Notes: generated from the letters alone by a model not told the origin. A DNA stretch of 64,000 nt from Nitrosococcus watsonii C-113 (GCF_000143085.1 NC_014315.1:1580001-1644000); one strand, 5' to 3'. Shown: positions 10,741 to 21,331, counted from the stretch's first letter. Numbers and translations: made by a program.

Positions 10741-10896
10741 CTAATTATCTTTTGCTTTATCAATTTCAAGTTTTAACAACTCTGGATTAACGATTTGAGA
10801 TTTACTTCCACCTCCTGTTTCCATGAAACCCACGCCAACCATTAGAAGAATAAATGCAGCCACACCTATAGCAATATAAATTAACTGTTTATCCAT
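10741..10896 (-). CDS. 51-aa single-span membrane protein
   Basis: Small gene of unknown function: MDKQLIYIAIGVAAFILLMV..., one membrane helix at residues 5-24, then a Gly-rich turn and a charged soluble tail ending LEIDKAKDN. A purine-rich AAGAGGT ribosome site lies 6 bases before the ATG. It follows tatD on the same strand (tatD stop at 10937, 40 bases away) and could be the last cistron of that operon. I do not recognise a family. Confidence 0.6.
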   Translation of the reverse strand: MDKQLIYIAIGVAAFILLMVGVGFMETGGGSKSQIVNPELLKLEIDKAKDN

Positions 10897-10936
10897 TATA
10901 ACCTCTTATTTATCAAATATATTTGATTACTAACCC

Positions 10937-11722
10937 TCAAGCAGGCGCTACTACTTCGGAAAATAAGGAGAAAAAATTTTCTGCTGTTAAATCCTCAAGA
11001 TTTGCTAACGATGTTTTCCGCAGATCTGCCATGCATTGGGCAACATAACGAACATAAGCGGGTCTGTTGGGTGTACCCCGATGAGGTACTGGCGCTAAGT
11101 AAGGAGAATCGGTTTCTATCAGCAAACGATTAGATGGGACTTGGGTAGCCACTTTACGTAAATCTCCTGCATTACGAAAAGTAATAATTCCCGAGAAGGA
11201 AATATAAAACCCCAAATCTAAACCCTCCTTTGCTGTTTCCCAATCTTCTGTAAAACAATGAAGGACACCTCCTACTTCATCTGCGCCTTCTTCTTTCAGG
11301 ATACGCACCGTATCTTTTTTAGCTTGCCTAGTATGTATAATAAGTGGTTTTCTGCATTCTTTTGCTGCTGCAATGTGAACCCGCAAACGCTCACGCTGCC
11401 ATGCCAAGTCCCCTTCACTGCGAAAATAGTCTAAGCCGGTTTCTCCAATAGCCACCACCTTTGGAGTAGCCGCTAATTTTAGTAATTCTCCCGCACTAAT
11501 CTTAGCGTCTTTATTGGCATTAGGATGTATGCCAATGGAAGCCGACACCTCAGCGTATTCCTGCGCTAATGCACAAATGTCAGGAAAGGTTTCTAAGTCC
11601 ACTGACACACATAGCATATGGCCAATTCCTGCTTTTCGCGCTTCCTGCATTACAGGATGCACTGAACCATCAAACGGAGTCAAATCAAGCAAGTTCAAAT
11701 GGCAGTGAGAATCGATCAACAT
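10937..11722 (-). CDS. tatD: TatD-family metal-dependent hydrolase / DNase
   Basis: 261 aa TIM-barrel amidohydrolase-superfamily protein. Metal ligands are all visible: His6 and His8 (DSHCHL), Glu94 (GETGLDY), His130 (IIHTR), His155 (LHCF) and Asp205 (ETDSPYL). Members are 3'-5' DNases/RNases of the YcfH type. It is the last large gene of the pabC-mltG-tmk-holB-pilZ series, the same order as in Pseudomonas. Confidence 0.93.
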   Translation of the reverse strand: MLIDSHCHLNLLDLTPFDGSVHPVMQEARKAGIGHMLCVSVDLETFPDICALAQEYAEVSASIGIHPNANKDAKISAGELLKLAATPKVVAIGETGLDYFRSEGDLAWQRERLRVHIAAAKECRKPLIIHTRQAKKDTVRILKEEGADEVGGVLHCFTEDWETAKEGLDLGFYISFSGIITFRNAGDLRKVATQVPSNRLLIETDSPYLAPVPHRGTPNRPAYVRYVAQCMADLRKTSLANLEDLTAENFFSLFSEVVAPA

Positions 11723-11772
11723 AAAAATCTATACATCATATTTATGAAAAATAGTATAATAATACCATTTAC

Positions 11773-12144
11773 TTACATCGTATGAGTTGATTTTTCAGAT
11801 TTAAGCATACCGGCTAAATATGTCTCTATTTTATCCCGAGCTGCACCACCATTGATATCATTAAATTGAATACCAATTCCCGCAGCTCGATTACTTTGAG
11901 CCCCTCTCGGAGTAATCCAAACTACCTTACCTGCAACGGGAATCTTCTCTACCTCCCCCATTAAAGTAAGCAGCATAAAAACCTCATCTCCAATATGATA
12001 ATTTCTATTAGTAGGTATAAATAATCCTCCATTTTTAGTAAAAGGGATATAAGCATGGTAGAGAGCATTGGTATCTTTAATACTCAAAGATAATATACCT
12101 TGCCGAGGAGGTAAAGAAGAATCGGATCGATTAGGTATGCTCAT
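11773..12144 (-). CDS. pilZ: PilZ domain protein (type IV pilus type)
   Basis: 123 aa beta-barrel PilZ domain over almost the whole length (GILSLSIKD..., GGLFIPTN, GKVVWITPRG, AGIGIQF). It lacks an RxxxR motif and resembles the founding PilZ of Pseudomonas, which does not bind c-di-GMP and works with the pilus ATPase and FimX. Its place between holB and tatD is the same as in Pseudomonas. It overlaps holB by 14 bp, suggesting translational coupling. Confidence 0.87.
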   Translation of the reverse strand: MSIPNRSDSSLPPRQGILSLSIKDTNALYHAYIPFTKNGGLFIPTNRNYHIGDEVFMLLTLMGEVEKIPVAGKVVWITPRGAQSNRAAGIGIQFNDINGGAARDKIETYLAGMLKSEKSTHTM

Positions 12145-13144
12145 GGTGAGACTCGCTAAAACACATTAACCATTGAATGAGTATCCCTTCTAGTAGGAGC
12201 TGAGAATTAATATTAATTTGTCCTTTCCACATTTCCCGGTTGCAAGTAGCCTTCTTTTGCAAGGTAAAGAGCATTTCAAAAGTTGCCCTTCGTACAAGCA
12301 ACTGAAGCGAATCAGCAACATCGCGATTTACCAAAAACCTTTTGGAAACCCCGCTTCTGAGACGAAGCATATCTCCTGCTAGCGTAGACATCCAATATAG
12401 CGGTTCTCCCAAGTCATTCTTAAGGCAATTTTTTACCATCTCAAAAAGATCCAATTCACCTTGAGCTAAAGAAAAAAGGTTATTGAGGAAATCCTTACGG
12501 TAAGATAAAAAGTCCTGTTCCGCATACTCTAAAGCACGCAAAGGCCCCCCTCCGGATAACATTAGCAAAGTCATCGGATCTAGATCCATAGAAGATGAGA
12601 GGCGCTGCTGTAGCCATACTTGTGCCTCTTGGGATTTAAGTGGCGCAAAAAAGAACTGTTGACAACGGCTACGAATAGTGATGGGCAACTGTAAAAATGC
12701 AGAGGTAATAAGAACTAAGACTGTTTTACTAGGAGGTTCTTCTAAGATCTTAAGTAAACTATTAGCAGCATTCAAAGTCATTTCTTCAGCAGGAAAAATG
12801 GCAACTGTCTTAAATAATGATTGCCGCGCCTTAAGTGCTAGGTGGGACTGGAGCTGCCGAATCTGATTCACTGAGATCGTTTGCTTTCCTTCCTTAGGGG
12901 AAAGAGTCATGTTGTCAGGGTGACTGCCAGCGCACTGCAAGCGGCATCCAGAACAAGAACCGCAACCATAGCCTCCTTTTTGTGGATATTCACAGGAGAG
13001 AGCCTGAATCAAATTAGACGCAAAAGCCCGTTTTCCCATCCCCACTGGACCCGCTAACAATATAGCGTGGGGCATACGTTTTACAATTTGGGATGCCATA
13101 AGTCTATTCCAATGCGGCTGATGCCAAGGATAAAACTCAGACAT
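12131..13144 (-). CDS. holB: DNA polymerase III subunit delta-prime
   Basis: 337 aa clamp-loader subunit. A P-loop-like GPVGMGKR is at 32-39; a zinc-binding cluster of four cysteines follows (CEYP...CGSCSGC near 50-68), then the AAA+ sensor region with SLLKILEEPP and the SRC motif (TIRSRCQQ). It overlaps tmk by 8 bp and pilZ by 14 bp, so the three are surely co-translated. Confidence 0.94.
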   Translation of the reverse strand: MSEFYPWHQPHWNRLMASQIVKRMPHAILLAGPVGMGKRAFASNLIQALSCEYPQKGGYGCGSCSGCRLQCAGSHPDNMTLSPKEGKQTISVNQIRQLQSHLALKARQSLFKTVAIFPAEEMTLNAANSLLKILEEPPSKTVLVLITSAFLQLPITIRSRCQQFFFAPLKSQEAQVWLQQRLSSSMDLDPMTLLMLSGGGPLRALEYAEQDFLSYRKDFLNNLFSLAQGELDLFEMVKNCLKNDLGEPLYWMSTLAGDMLRLRSGVSKRFLVNRDVADSLQLLVRRATFEMLFTLQKKATCNREMWKGQININSQLLLEGILIQWLMCFSESHHEHT

Positions 13145-13769
13145 CCTGATTTACTTCTAAGAATGCTATCATTACTTTCTGAATAGCTTCCTGCACTTTT
13201 AATAAAGGTAGCGAAGAATCAATTAGGCAATATTGGGCTGGATATCTTTTAGCCAAGGAAAGGTAGGTCATACGAACACGATCAAAAAAATCAATCTTTT
13301 CCTGTTCAAAGCGATCTAGCTGCTGGCAGCGAGTCGCAGCCCTTTGTAATCCAAGCCTCGCAGGGACATCAAATAAAAGAATTAAATCCGGGCGTAAGCC
13401 ATTAAGTGCCCAACTTTCAAGTGTCGCAATACGTGATAAAGGGAGTTTCCGCCCTCCTCCTTGATAAGCATAGCTAGCGCTTGTAAAGCGATCGCAGAGA
13501 ATCCACTTTCCCGCTGCTAGAGCAGGAAGAATCACCTGTTGCACATGTTCTACACGAGCCGCAAACATCAATAGAAGTTCCGTATCGGCAGACATGCTTT
13601 CTAGCCTCGGCGACAATAATAATTCTCGAATCTGTTCCCCCAATAAAGTACCACCAGGCTCACGAGTAACAACGACATTTTTCCCTGCACTCTGAAGCAA
13701 CTGCTGAATAAATGTAAGCTGAGTACTTTTTCCAGCTCCCTCAATACCTTCAAGCGCTATAAAAGGCAT
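13137..13769 (-). CDS. tmk: Thymidylate kinase
   Basis: 210 aa; phosphorylates dTMP to dTDP. P-loop EGIEGAGKST at 7-16, DR(Y/F) motif in CDRFTSASYAYQG, REPGG at 37-41. The Gln/Arg-rich LID lacks nothing obvious. It begins two bases after the mltG stop and overlaps holB. Confidence 0.96.
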   Translation of the reverse strand: MPFIALEGIEGAGKSTQLTFIQQLLQSAGKNVVVTREPGGTLLGEQIRELLLSPRLESMSADTELLLMFAARVEHVQQVILPALAAGKWILCDRFTSASYAYQGGGRKLPLSRIATLESWALNGLRPDLILLFDVPARLGLQRAATRCQQLDRFEQEKIDFFDRVRMTYLSLAKRYPAQYCLIDSSLPLLKVQEAIQKVMIAFLEVNQDV

Positions 13770-13771
13770 GA

Positions 13772-14797
13772 TTAATTATTATTCTGCCTACCTAATTGAT
13801 AGTTTCGTACTGCTTCCTTATGTTCTTTAAAGGTAGCCGAGAAATGATGGCTGCCATCACCACGAGAAACAAAATAGAGTGATTTTTCTCCTGCTGGGTG
13901 AAGTGCTGCTTGTAATGCTCCAAGACTAGGCATACAAATAGGTGTTGGAGGAAGTCCAGAACGGGTATAGGTATTATAAAGTGTATCTTTTTTTAAATCC
14001 TGGCGCCGTAAATTTCCATCAAAATGATTTCCTAGACCATAGATAACCGTTGGATCAGTTTGTAAGCGCATTCCTCTTTGAAGACGCCGCACGAATACGC
14101 CAGCAATCAAAGGCCGCTCTTTGGTCAGTGCGCTCTCCCGTTCAATGATGGAGGCTAGTATCAAAGCATCGTAGGGATTTCGGTAAGGAAGCTCAGGTTC
14201 ACGATTTTCCCATTCTTGAGCTAGGTGATTTTCCATAAGTTGATAGGCGCGTTGCAAAAAATCCAAGTCAGTGGTATTAGCAGGGAAAAAATAAGTATCA
14301 GGGAAAAATCGGCCTTCTGGATGTTCACGAGGATAACCAAGACGTATCATGATCTCAGAATCTAATAATTGTCGATTCAAGGTTTGTTGAAGATAAGGAC
14401 TATTTTGGACAGCTTTTCTCACTTGCGGAAAAGTCCATCCTTCCACCAAGGTTAAGCTATATTGCTTTACCTTACCTATTACAATTTGGCGCAGAAAAGC
14501 CAACGGTGTTATTGCTGCCTGAATATGGTACTCACCGGCTTTAATGTCCTTGGCGACCCCCTGCCAACGAGCTAATAATACTAAATACAGAGGATGCTGT
14601 GCTAAAACTTCTCGTTGATGTAGTTCATTAGCAACGGAATATATTGTAGCACCGCTGGGAATTACCAAATGCAGACCTTGCTGGCCTATCTGAAGTGGTA
14701 TATGAATGAAGCGATCATACTCAAATTTTAACCATAATATTCCTGATCCTACCGCGAATCCTAACAGCGCTAATAAAAAGAAAAATTTTTTACCCAT
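13772..14797 (-). CDS. mltG: Endolytic murein transglycosylase MltG
   Basis: 341 aa YceG-family protein that cleaves nascent peptidoglycan and sets glycan length. One N-terminal membrane anchor (5-24), a LysM-like part near 45-110, then the catalytic YceG domain with the ASIIERES motif (217-223) holding the catalytic Glu, and GMRLQTDPTVIYG. It lies between pabC and tmk as in E. coli. Confidence 0.95.
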   Translation of the reverse strand: MGKKFFFLLALLGFAVGSGILWLKFEYDRFIHIPLQIGQQGLHLVIPSGATIYSVANELHQREVLAQHPLYLVLLARWQGVAKDIKAGEYHIQAAITPLAFLRQIVIGKVKQYSLTLVEGWTFPQVRKAVQNSPYLQQTLNRQLLDSEIMIRLGYPREHPEGRFFPDTYFFPANTTDLDFLQRAYQLMENHLAQEWENREPELPYRNPYDALILASIIERESALTKERPLIAGVFVRRLQRGMRLQTDPTVIYGLGNHFDGNLRRQDLKKDTLYNTYTRSGLPPTPICMPSLGALQAALHPAGEKSLYFVSRGDGSHHFSATFKEHKEAVRNYQLGRQNNN

Positions 14798-14834
14798 GAT
14801 ATTACCTAACTGTTGCTCAATTAGAGTGAACGAG

Positions 14835-15638
14835 CTAGGATTGCATTAAATGCTGTAGGTGCCGCGTTACCGGGCCTAAGGGATATTGACTTTCTCCAAG
14901 ACGGCGTACCGGCCATATCCCTATTAAACTGTTACAAATAAAAAGCTCTTCCGCTCTTTTGAGATCTGCCAGCATTAATGGGCGCACTACCGTTTTTAAC
15001 CCCAAATTAAAAGCCTGCTTTAATATAAACTCTCGCATGACTCCAGCTACACCGCAGCCGCTTAAATCGGGGGTTTGTAAGTGGGCGTCTTGAACAATGA
15101 ACAGGTTGCTCATAGTCCCTTCAATGACGTGCCCTTGGCTGTCTAGCATCAATCCTTCAGGAATCATTGGATTTTTCCATTCACTTCTAGCTAGCACTTG
15201 TTCTAAACGACTAAGGTGCTTTATACCTGCTAAGGAGGGGTTATAGCCTAGTGAAGTGCGGCAAACTCGAAGGGTAATCCCATACTCCATAAAAATGGAT
15301 GGATAATTTGGCCAAGGATACACTGAAAGAATGCGAGTAGGTTGAGGTTGCGATGGCGGTTGATAACCGCGGCCCCCGCTGCCCCGAGTCACCATAATTT
15401 TCAATACCCCTCGAGAAATCCCCTGACAAACCTTAACTACCTCTTCGTCTAGAATTTCCCGCGCTATTGGCGGTATCAATAAACGACGACAACCCTCTTC
15501 TAACCGTTTTAAGTGAGATGAATAAAGTATAGCTCGTTCATCATGAATGGCGATTGTCTCGAATAAGCCATCACCATATTGTAAACCTCTATCGGTAACC
15601 TCAATGTCAGAGGCAACCTTGCCATTTACAAGGATCAT
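14835..15638 (-). CDS. pabC: Aminodeoxychorismate lyase
   Basis: 267 aa PLP fold-type IV enzyme that makes p-aminobenzoate for folate. DRGLQYGDGLFET and the Schiff-base lysine in GIKHLSRLEQVLAR are present, as is the GVLKIMVTRGSGGRGY block shared with E. coli PabC. I place the start at ATG 15638 because MILVNGK aligns with the E. coli start; an in-frame TTG at 15653 would add five residues, and neither has a good ribosome site. Confidence 0.9.
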   Translation of the reverse strand: MILVNGKVASDIEVTDRGLQYGDGLFETIAIHDERAILYSSHLKRLEEGCRRLLIPPIAREILDEEVVKVCQGISRGVLKIMVTRGSGGRGYQPPSQPQPTRILSVYPWPNYPSIFMEYGITLRVCRTSLGYNPSLAGIKHLSRLEQVLARSEWKNPMIPEGLMLDSQGHVIEGTMSNLFIVQDAHLQTPDLSGCGVAGVMREFILKQAFNLGLKTVVRPLMLADLKRAEELFICNSLIGIWPVRRLGESQYPLGPVTRHLQHLMQS

Positions 15639-15678
15639 TAAGGGTAAAACCAAAGCTCGATACTACCAAGCTATGGAC

Positions 15679-16926
15679 TCATTCCAATTGGCGAAAAATT
15701 AAAGATCCATTGGTACCGCCAAATCCGAAGGAATTAGAAACAACAGTTTTAATTTTCATTTCCCGAGCGGTATTCGGCACATAATCTAAACCTTCGCATT
15801 CCGGATCAAGATTGAAAATATTAATCGTGGGAGGAGCAATTTGATCACGGATAGCGAGTACAGAAAATATAGCCTCTATTCCTCCCGCGGCACCTAGCAG
15901 ATGCCCCGTCATAGACTTGGTAGAACTCACGGCGGTTTTTTGAGCATGACTTTTCAAAACTGCCTTAATCGCAAGAGCTTCCGCACGATCACCGGCAAGC
16001 GTAGAAGTACCATGGGCATTAATATAATCAATGTCTTCGCTATTGAGATGAGCGTCTTTTAGCGCATTTATCATACAACGAGCTGCCCCTTCTCCATCTC
16101 TTGGCGGCTGGGTCATATGGTAGGCGTCAGCGCTCATTCCAAAACCTACCACCTCGGCATAGATTCGAGCTCCACGCCGCTTAGCATGTTCCAACTCTTC
16201 TAGAACTACAATGCCGGCACCATCGCCTAGAACAAAACCATCCCGATCTTTATCCCAAGGCCGGCTTGCTGTTTCCGGTTCCTCATTACGAGTAGATAAA
16301 GCACGGGCGGATGCAAAACCACCTAGACCCGTGGGAGAAGTCGCCATTTCTGCACCCCCGGCTATCATTACCTTTGCCTCGCCACGCTGGATGATACGTG
16401 TTGCCTCACCGATATTATGAGTCCCGGTGGTGCAAGCTGTTACAATAGCGATATTAGGACCCTTCATGCCATAAAGGATAGATAGATTCCCGGCAATCAT
16501 ATTGATAATATTGCTCGGCACAAAGAAAGGAGAAATCTTACGTGGTCCCCCTTGGAGGTATGCACTGTGCCCAATTTCGATCCCATGCAGCCCACCAATA
16601 CCCGAGCCAATAGCAACACCCACTTGAGTCGCGTTCGCTTCGTTAACTTCTAATCCCGAATCCTCAACAGCTTGCCTTGCCGCAGCGATGCCATAATGGA
16701 TAAAGGGATCCATTTTACGGGCATCTTTTAAGGGGAGATAATGTTCAATATCAAATCCCTTTACTGCCCCTCCAAAGCGAACAGGAAAATTTGTAACATC
16801 AAAATTGGTAATAGATCCAATGCCACTCTTACCTGCTAATAAATTGGCCCAAGATTCCTTAACATCCAACCCCATTGGACAAACTGTACCAAGGCCCGTA
16901 ACGGCAACCCGTTTATCAGACAACAA
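15679..16926 (-). CDS. fabF: 3-oxoacyl-ACP synthase II (KAS II)
   Basis: 415 aa elongating condensing enzyme. Catalytic Cys165 (TACTTGTHN), His305 (NAHGTST) and His342 ([10 protein letters not shown]) are all present. The start is TTG (two adjacent TTG codons at 16926 and 16923), with an AGGGAG ribosome site just upstream; no ATG is available near the conserved N-terminus VAVTGLG. It follows acpP after 91 bases as in most proteobacteria. Confidence 0.95.
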   Translation of the reverse strand: MLSDKRVAVTGLGTVCPMGLDVKESWANLLAGKSGIGSITNFDVTNFPVRFGGAVKGFDIEHYLPLKDARKMDPFIHYGIAAARQAVEDSGLEVNEANATQVGVAIGSGIGGLHGIEIGHSAYLQGGPRKISPFFVPSNIINMIAGNLSILYGMKGPNIAIVTACTTGTHNIGEATRIIQRGEAKVMIAGGAEMATSPTGLGGFASARALSTRNEEPETASRPWDKDRDGFVLGDGAGIVVLEELEHAKRRGARIYAEVVGFGMSADAYHMTQPPRDGEGAARCMINALKDAHLNSEDIDYINAHGTSTLAGDRAEALAIKAVLKSHAQKTAVSSTKSMTGHLLGAAGGIEAIFSVLAIRDQIAPPTINIFNLDPECEGLDYVPNTAREMKIKTVVSNSFGFGGTNGSLIFRQLE

Positions 16927-17017
16927 TTCACTCCCTTTTAAATAAAGAAACGCGGCCGCATTATGGTATTTCCATGATACGGCCTGGCCTCTTGCTTTGG
17001 ATCAATAAGCAGTATGC

Positions 17018-17254
17018 TTATCCTTGGCGTTCTTTAATATAATTAATAGCTTCTTGAACGGTAGAAATATTTTCCGCTTCTTCATCAGGAATCTCACACT
17101 CGAAGGCTTCTTCCAGTGCCATAACGAGTTCTACGGTATCTAATGAATCAGCTCCCAGATCATCCACAAAGGACGACTCATTAGCTACCTCTTCAGGATT
17201 TACGCCTAATTGTTCAACCACGATTTCTTTAACTCGTGTTTCTATATCACTCAT
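17018..17254 (-). CDS. acpP: Acyl carrier protein
   Basis: 78 aa, very acidic. The phosphopantetheine serine is Ser37 in [12 protein letters not shown]. Carries the growing acyl chain for FabD/H/G/F, whose genes flank it. Intergenic gaps of 119 bases before and 91 after fabG/fabF allow a separate promoter for its high expression. Confidence 0.98.
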   Translation of the reverse strand: MSDIETRVKEIVVEQLGVNPEEVANESSFVDDLGADSLDTVELVMALEEAFECEIPDEEAENISTVQEAINYIKERQG

Positions 17255-17373
17255 AATAGTTTATTCCTCTAAAAAACAGCTTCACAGATTCATCTGCGGA
17301 TGCTAGTTTATCGGTAACCCCCTAAAGCAACAAGACAATAAAAATAATATGCTTTTAAAGCTCTTAATAATAA

Positions 17374-18117
17374 CTAGGCCATATAGAGTCCGCCGTTAAC
17401 ATGTAAAGTTTCTCCCGTAATATAACTCGCCTCTAAACTTGCAAGAAAAGCGACTGCAGCAGCAACTTCCTGGGCTTTGCCCAATCTGTTTAAGGGGATT
17501 TGCGCCAGCAATACTTTCCGTTGAGTATCAGCTAGATCGCGAGTCATATCGGTGTCTATAAAGCCTGGAGCTACAGTATTAACGGTAACCCCACGAGTTC
17601 CTACCTCCCGTGCAAGCGCTTTGGTAAAGCCTATCATGCCTGCCTTTGCAGCAGCATAGTTAGTTTGTCCTGCATTTCCCATCACACCGGTTACCGAAGC
17701 AATATTAATAATGCGTCCCCAACGAGTTTTTATCATACCCCGAAGGCATCCTTTTGAGAGACGATAAATAGCTGTTAGATTGGTATTAAGAATAGTTTCC
17801 CATTCCTCATCTTTCATACGCATTAGCAGATTATCATGGGTAATACCTGCATTATTGATCAAAACTGTGGGAGCACCGAGTTGCTCTGAAGTAACCGTAA
17901 GCGCTGAATCAATTGAAGCAGGATCAGAGACATCCAATACTATCCCCATACCTGGCCATTCCCGTTCAGCAAGGAAAGCACTAATTCCTTCAGCACCCGC
18001 CTTTGAGGTAGCCGTTCCAACTACCGTCGCTCCTTGAAGAGCAATTCCCTCGATAATAGCCCGACCGATTCCCCTACTCGCTCCAGTAATTAAAGCAATC
18101 TTACCTTCCAATTTCAT
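17374..18117 (-). CDS. fabG: 3-oxoacyl-ACP reductase
   Basis: 247 aa short-chain dehydrogenase, NADPH-dependent. TGASRGIGRA at 11-20, NNAG at 88-91, catalytic Ser141, Tyr154 and Lys158 (YAAAK), and a C-terminal TGETLHVNGGLYM end. It overlaps fabD by 4 bp (ATGA type). Confidence 0.97.
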   Translation of the reverse strand: MKLEGKIALITGASRGIGRAIIEGIALQGATVVGTATSKAGAEGISAFLAEREWPGMGIVLDVSDPASIDSALTVTSEQLGAPTVLINNAGITHDNLLMRMKDEEWETILNTNLTAIYRLSKGCLRGMIKTRWGRIINIASVTGVMGNAGQTNYAAAKAGMIGFTKALAREVGTRGVTVNTVAPGFIDTDMTRDLADTQRKVLLAQIPLNRLGKAQEVAAAVAFLASLEASYITGETLHVNGGLYMA

Positions 18118-19061
18118 GAACCATCTCCTGCCGTAATATTGAGCGCCTTCTCAAGGCCAGCCGGATCAGAAATAGGCAGTACCGTCATACTCTTATCAAT
18201 TCGTCTGATGAGTCCCGTCAACACTTTTCCAGGTCCGCATTCAATCAATACATCCACCCCCTGAGATTTTAGCCAGGTTATCGTTTCCACCCAGCGTACA
18301 GGGTGATTCACTTGCCGAGCTAAAGCATCGCAAATAGTATGGGGATCTTCATTAACGGTCACATCTACATTATTTACTACTGGAATAGATGGCGTTTCAA
18401 TCATATATTCTGATAAACGCTGGCGAAGCTGCTTTGCTGCTGGTCCCATAAGCTGGCAGTGAGAAGGAACGCTCACAGGAAGAAACACAGCCCGCTTTGC
18501 CCCCATTTCTTTAGCTTTACTCACCGCTCTGTGAATAGCATCAGTATGACCAGCAATCACCACCTGTCCCGGTGCATTGAAATTGACTGCTTCCACTATT
18601 TGGCCCTCAGAAGATTGCTCACAAATGCTTTTAACGACATCATCGGGGAGACCAAGGATAGCGGCCATTGCACCTTCTGGCTCTGATACCGCCTCAAGCA
18701 TATAGCGCCCTCGATCTGCAACTAAGCCTATCGCCGATACAAATTCTAGAGCTCCAGCACAGACCAATGCTGTATATTCTCCTAGGCTGTGTCCAGCCAT
18801 AAAATCTGGACTCCGCCCTTCCGCAGCGCACCAAATCCGCCAAACAGCCACCCCCGCTGCTAACATAGCTGGTTGGGTATAATCGGTACGGTTTAATTTC
18901 TCCTCTGGCCCTTCCTGCACCAACTTCCAAAGATCATATCTCACAGCGGCAGAAGCCTGGTCGAAAGTCTCTCGTACTTGGGGATAGGGTTCGTAAAAAT
19001 CGGCTAACATCCCTATAGTTTGAGAGCCTTGCCCTGGAAACACAAATGCTAATTTATTCAT
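18114..19061 (-). CDS. fabD: Malonyl-CoA:ACP transacylase
   Basis: 315 aa. Opens with the FVFPGQGSQ motif; nucleophile Ser92 in GHSLGEY, partner His201 in SVPSHCQLM. Loads malonate on ACP for the FabH/FabF condensations. Tightly packed between fabH (4-base gap) and fabG (4-bp overlap). Confidence 0.97.
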   Translation of the reverse strand: MNKLAFVFPGQGSQTIGMLADFYEPYPQVRETFDQASAAVRYDLWKLVQEGPEEKLNRTDYTQPAMLAAGVAVWRIWCAAEGRSPDFMAGHSLGEYTALVCAGALEFVSAIGLVADRGRYMLEAVSEPEGAMAAILGLPDDVVKSICEQSSEGQIVEAVNFNAPGQVVIAGHTDAIHRAVSKAKEMGAKRAVFLPVSVPSHCQLMGPAAKQLRQRLSEYMIETPSIPVVNNVDVTVNEDPHTICDALARQVNHPVRWVETITWLKSQGVDVLIECGPGKVLTGLIRRIDKSMTVLPISDPAGLEKALNITAGDGS

Positions 19062-19065
19062 TAAA

Positions 19066-20034
19066 TCAGTATATTAACAGAGCTGAACCCCAGGTAAAGC
19101 CGCCACCAAAGGCTTCAAGTAAAAGGGTATCTCCTCGCTTGATTCGGCCATCACGGACCCCTATATCCAGCGCTAATGGGACTGAAGCGGCAGAAGTATT
19201 GCCATGAGTATCAACGGTAACAATCACTCGTTCCATAGAAAGATTTAACTTCTTAGCAGTAGCAGCAATGATCCGGATATTAGCTTGGTGGGGAATAAGC
19301 CAATCAATTTCCTGCTGAGTCATCCCATTAGCTGCCAACGTCTCCTCAACCATGTACTCCAGAGTGCGAACCGCTATCTTGAAAACTTCATTTCCTTTCA
19401 TTTGAATGAAAGCTTCTCCCTGCTTCACTCGTTCATAAGCCTCAGAAATACCCGCAGGCACCGTCAATAGCTCTTGGTAACTGCCATCCGCATGAAGGTG
19501 AGTTGAAAGCACTCCTGGTTCCGAACTAGCCTGAAGTACTACCGCCCCAGCCCCATCACCAAATAGCACACAGGTGGAGCGATCACTCCAATCGATAATG
19601 CGAGATAAGGTTTCGGTACCCACAACTAAGGCGGTTTGGGCGCTACCAGTGCGAATAAACTTCTCGGCTATGCTCAAGGCATAAACAAAGCCGGTACAAA
19701 CAGCTTGAATATCAAAAGCAGCAGAATCATGAATATCTAACCGCTGTTGAAGTAGGCAGGCCGTGCTGGGAAAAATTCGATCAGGCGTAGTAGTCGCCAC
19801 GATGATAAGATCAATCTCTTGGGGTGCGATGGCTGCTGCTTCAATAGCCTTCCAAGCAGCTAATTCGGCAAGATCGCAAGCGGTTTGATCAGGTTCAGCC
19901 ACATGTCGCTCTTTAATTCCCGTTCGTTCCCTGATCCATTGATCAGAAGTATCCACCAAGCGCTCTAAATCAGCGTTGGTGAGTACTCTTTTGGGAAGAA
20001 ACCCTCCGGTTCCTATAATACGGGTATAGCTCAA
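19066..20034 (-). CDS. fabH: 3-oxoacyl-ACP synthase III
   Basis: Initiates fatty-acid synthesis from acetyl-CoA and malonyl-ACP. Catalytic Cys113 ([11 protein letters not shown]), the His of IPHQANIRI and Asn of HGNTSAAS are intact. I place the start at TTG 20034 (322 aa): it overlaps the plsX stop as TTGA, has GGAAGG 9 bases upstream, and gives the family N-terminus [12 protein letters not shown]. An in-frame ATG at 20058 would add eight residues and overlap plsX by 28 bp. Confidence 0.94.
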   Translation of the reverse strand: MSYTRIIGTGGFLPKRVLTNADLERLVDTSDQWIRERTGIKERHVAEPDQTACDLAELAAWKAIEAAAIAPQEIDLIIVATTTPDRIFPSTACLLQQRLDIHDSAAFDIQAVCTGFVYALSIAEKFIRTGSAQTALVVGTETLSRIIDWSDRSTCVLFGDGAGAVVLQASSEPGVLSTHLHADGSYQELLTVPAGISEAYERVKQGEAFIQMKGNEVFKIAVRTLEYMVEETLAANGMTQQEIDWLIPHQANIRIIAATAKKLNLSMERVIVTVDTHGNTSAASVPLALDIGVRDGRIKRGDTLLLEAFGGGFTWGSALLIY

Positions 20035-21053
20035 ACCACTTGTCCTTCCGATAACCACGGCTCCAAATGGGCACTGATATGTTTAGGTACATCTTTACGG
20101 GCTTCAATTACAGCAATATGAATTGCATGGGCAAAAGCTGTTATATCTGCTCCACCATGGCTTTTAATAACTACCCCATTAAGCCCTAGCAAATTAGCTC
20201 CATTATAACGTCGAGGATCCATCCGCTGGCGGAAGGCTTTAAGCACCGGGAAAACAAGGAAGCCCGCAAAGCGGGTAAGGTAGTTACGTTGAAACGACTC
20301 CTGGAGGTAATGGCGTACCATTCGAGCGACTCCTTCACTGGATTTTAATGCTACGTTGCCCACGAAGCCATCACAGACAACCACATCAACTCGGCCTTCG
20401 TAGACATCGTCCCCTTCTATAAACCCCGCATAGTTTAAATGACTCTGGGAAAGCATGCGGCCTGCCTGCTTGATTCGCTCATTCCCTTTTATAATTTCCG
20501 AGCCGATATTTAGCAGCCCTACCGAAGGTTCTTTAATGCTATCAATAGCACTGGCCAGCACCGATCCCATCAAGGCAAATTGGTACAAATTCTGAGCGCT
20601 TGAATCTACATTAGCGCCTAAGTCTAGCATATAGCAGTGTCCCCGAATTGTAGGCAAAGCTGAAACAATTGCTGGACGATCAATCCCCGGTAAAGTCTTG
20701 AGTACAAAGCGAGCAATGGCCATCAAGGCACCAGTATTACCAGCGCTTACACAAGCATCAGCCTTTCTGCTTTTAACTAGATTAATAGCTATTCGCATGG
20801 AAGAATCCTTTTTAGCCCGTAAAGCTTGTGAAGGCGTTTCGTCCATTTCAACTTTCTGTGAGGCATGCTGGATAGTCAAGCGTGTTCCCAATTCCCCCCG
20901 ATGTGCTGCCACTAAATTATTTAACAGATCTTGATCTCCGATTAGGATTAACTTTACATTAATCATTTCAGAGAGCACTTTAAGTGCGGCAGGAACAACT
21001 ACTTGGGGACCGTAATCGCCCCCCATTGCATCTAGCGCGATGGTAACATTCAA
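20031..21053 (-). CDS. plsX: Phosphate acyltransferase
   Basis: 340 aa; converts acyl-ACP to acyl-phosphate, feeding phospholipid synthesis through PlsY. N-terminal [12 protein letters not shown] and GNTGALMA blocks are diagnostic, and the length is typical. It lies between rpmF and fabH, the conserved rpmF-plsX-fab order, with only 13 bases after rpmF. Confidence 0.96.
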   Translation of the reverse strand: MNVTIALDAMGGDYGPQVVVPAALKVLSEMINVKLILIGDQDLLNNLVAAHRGELGTRLTIQHASQKVEMDETPSQALRAKKDSSMRIAINLVKSRKADACVSAGNTGALMAIARFVLKTLPGIDRPAIVSALPTIRGHCYMLDLGANVDSSAQNLYQFALMGSVLASAIDSIKEPSVGLLNIGSEIIKGNERIKQAGRMLSQSHLNYAGFIEGDDVYEGRVDVVVCDGFVGNVALKSSEGVARMVRHYLQESFQRNYLTRFAGFLVFPVLKAFRQRMDPRRYNGANLLGLNGVVIKSHGGADITAFAHAIHIAVIEARKDVPKHISAHLEPWLSEGQVV

Positions 21054-21066
21054 TCCTAAAATGCCC

Positions 21067-21264
21067 TTATTCGTTTTCGTCTTCGCTTTCTTCTTTACTG
21101 AAGATTACCTTTTTCCCACGGTAGTAACCGTCCGTTGTAATATGGTGCCGACGATGAGTTTCTCCCGAGGAAAAATCCACAGAAAGTGTCGGCTTTTTTA
21201 GCCTATCGTGGGCGCGGCGCATACCCCTCTTAGATGGGGTTTTTCTATTTTGCTGAACAGCCAT
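21067..21264 (-). CDS. rpmF: 50S ribosomal protein L32
   Basis: 65 aa, strongly basic: [20 protein letters not shown] is the standard L32 start. The zinc-ribbon cysteines of some L32 forms are absent (cysteine-free type). Lies between yceD and plsX as usual. Confidence 0.97.
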   Translation of the reverse strand: MAVQQNRKTPSKRGMRRAHDRLKKPTLSVDFSSGETHRRHHITTDGYYRGKKVIFSKEESEDENE

Positions 21265-21331
21265 GTTAAAACTCCTTAAATTTACGAAGGGGATTCAATT
21301 TATACGAGTATTGGACGCCTTGTCCCTCTTT

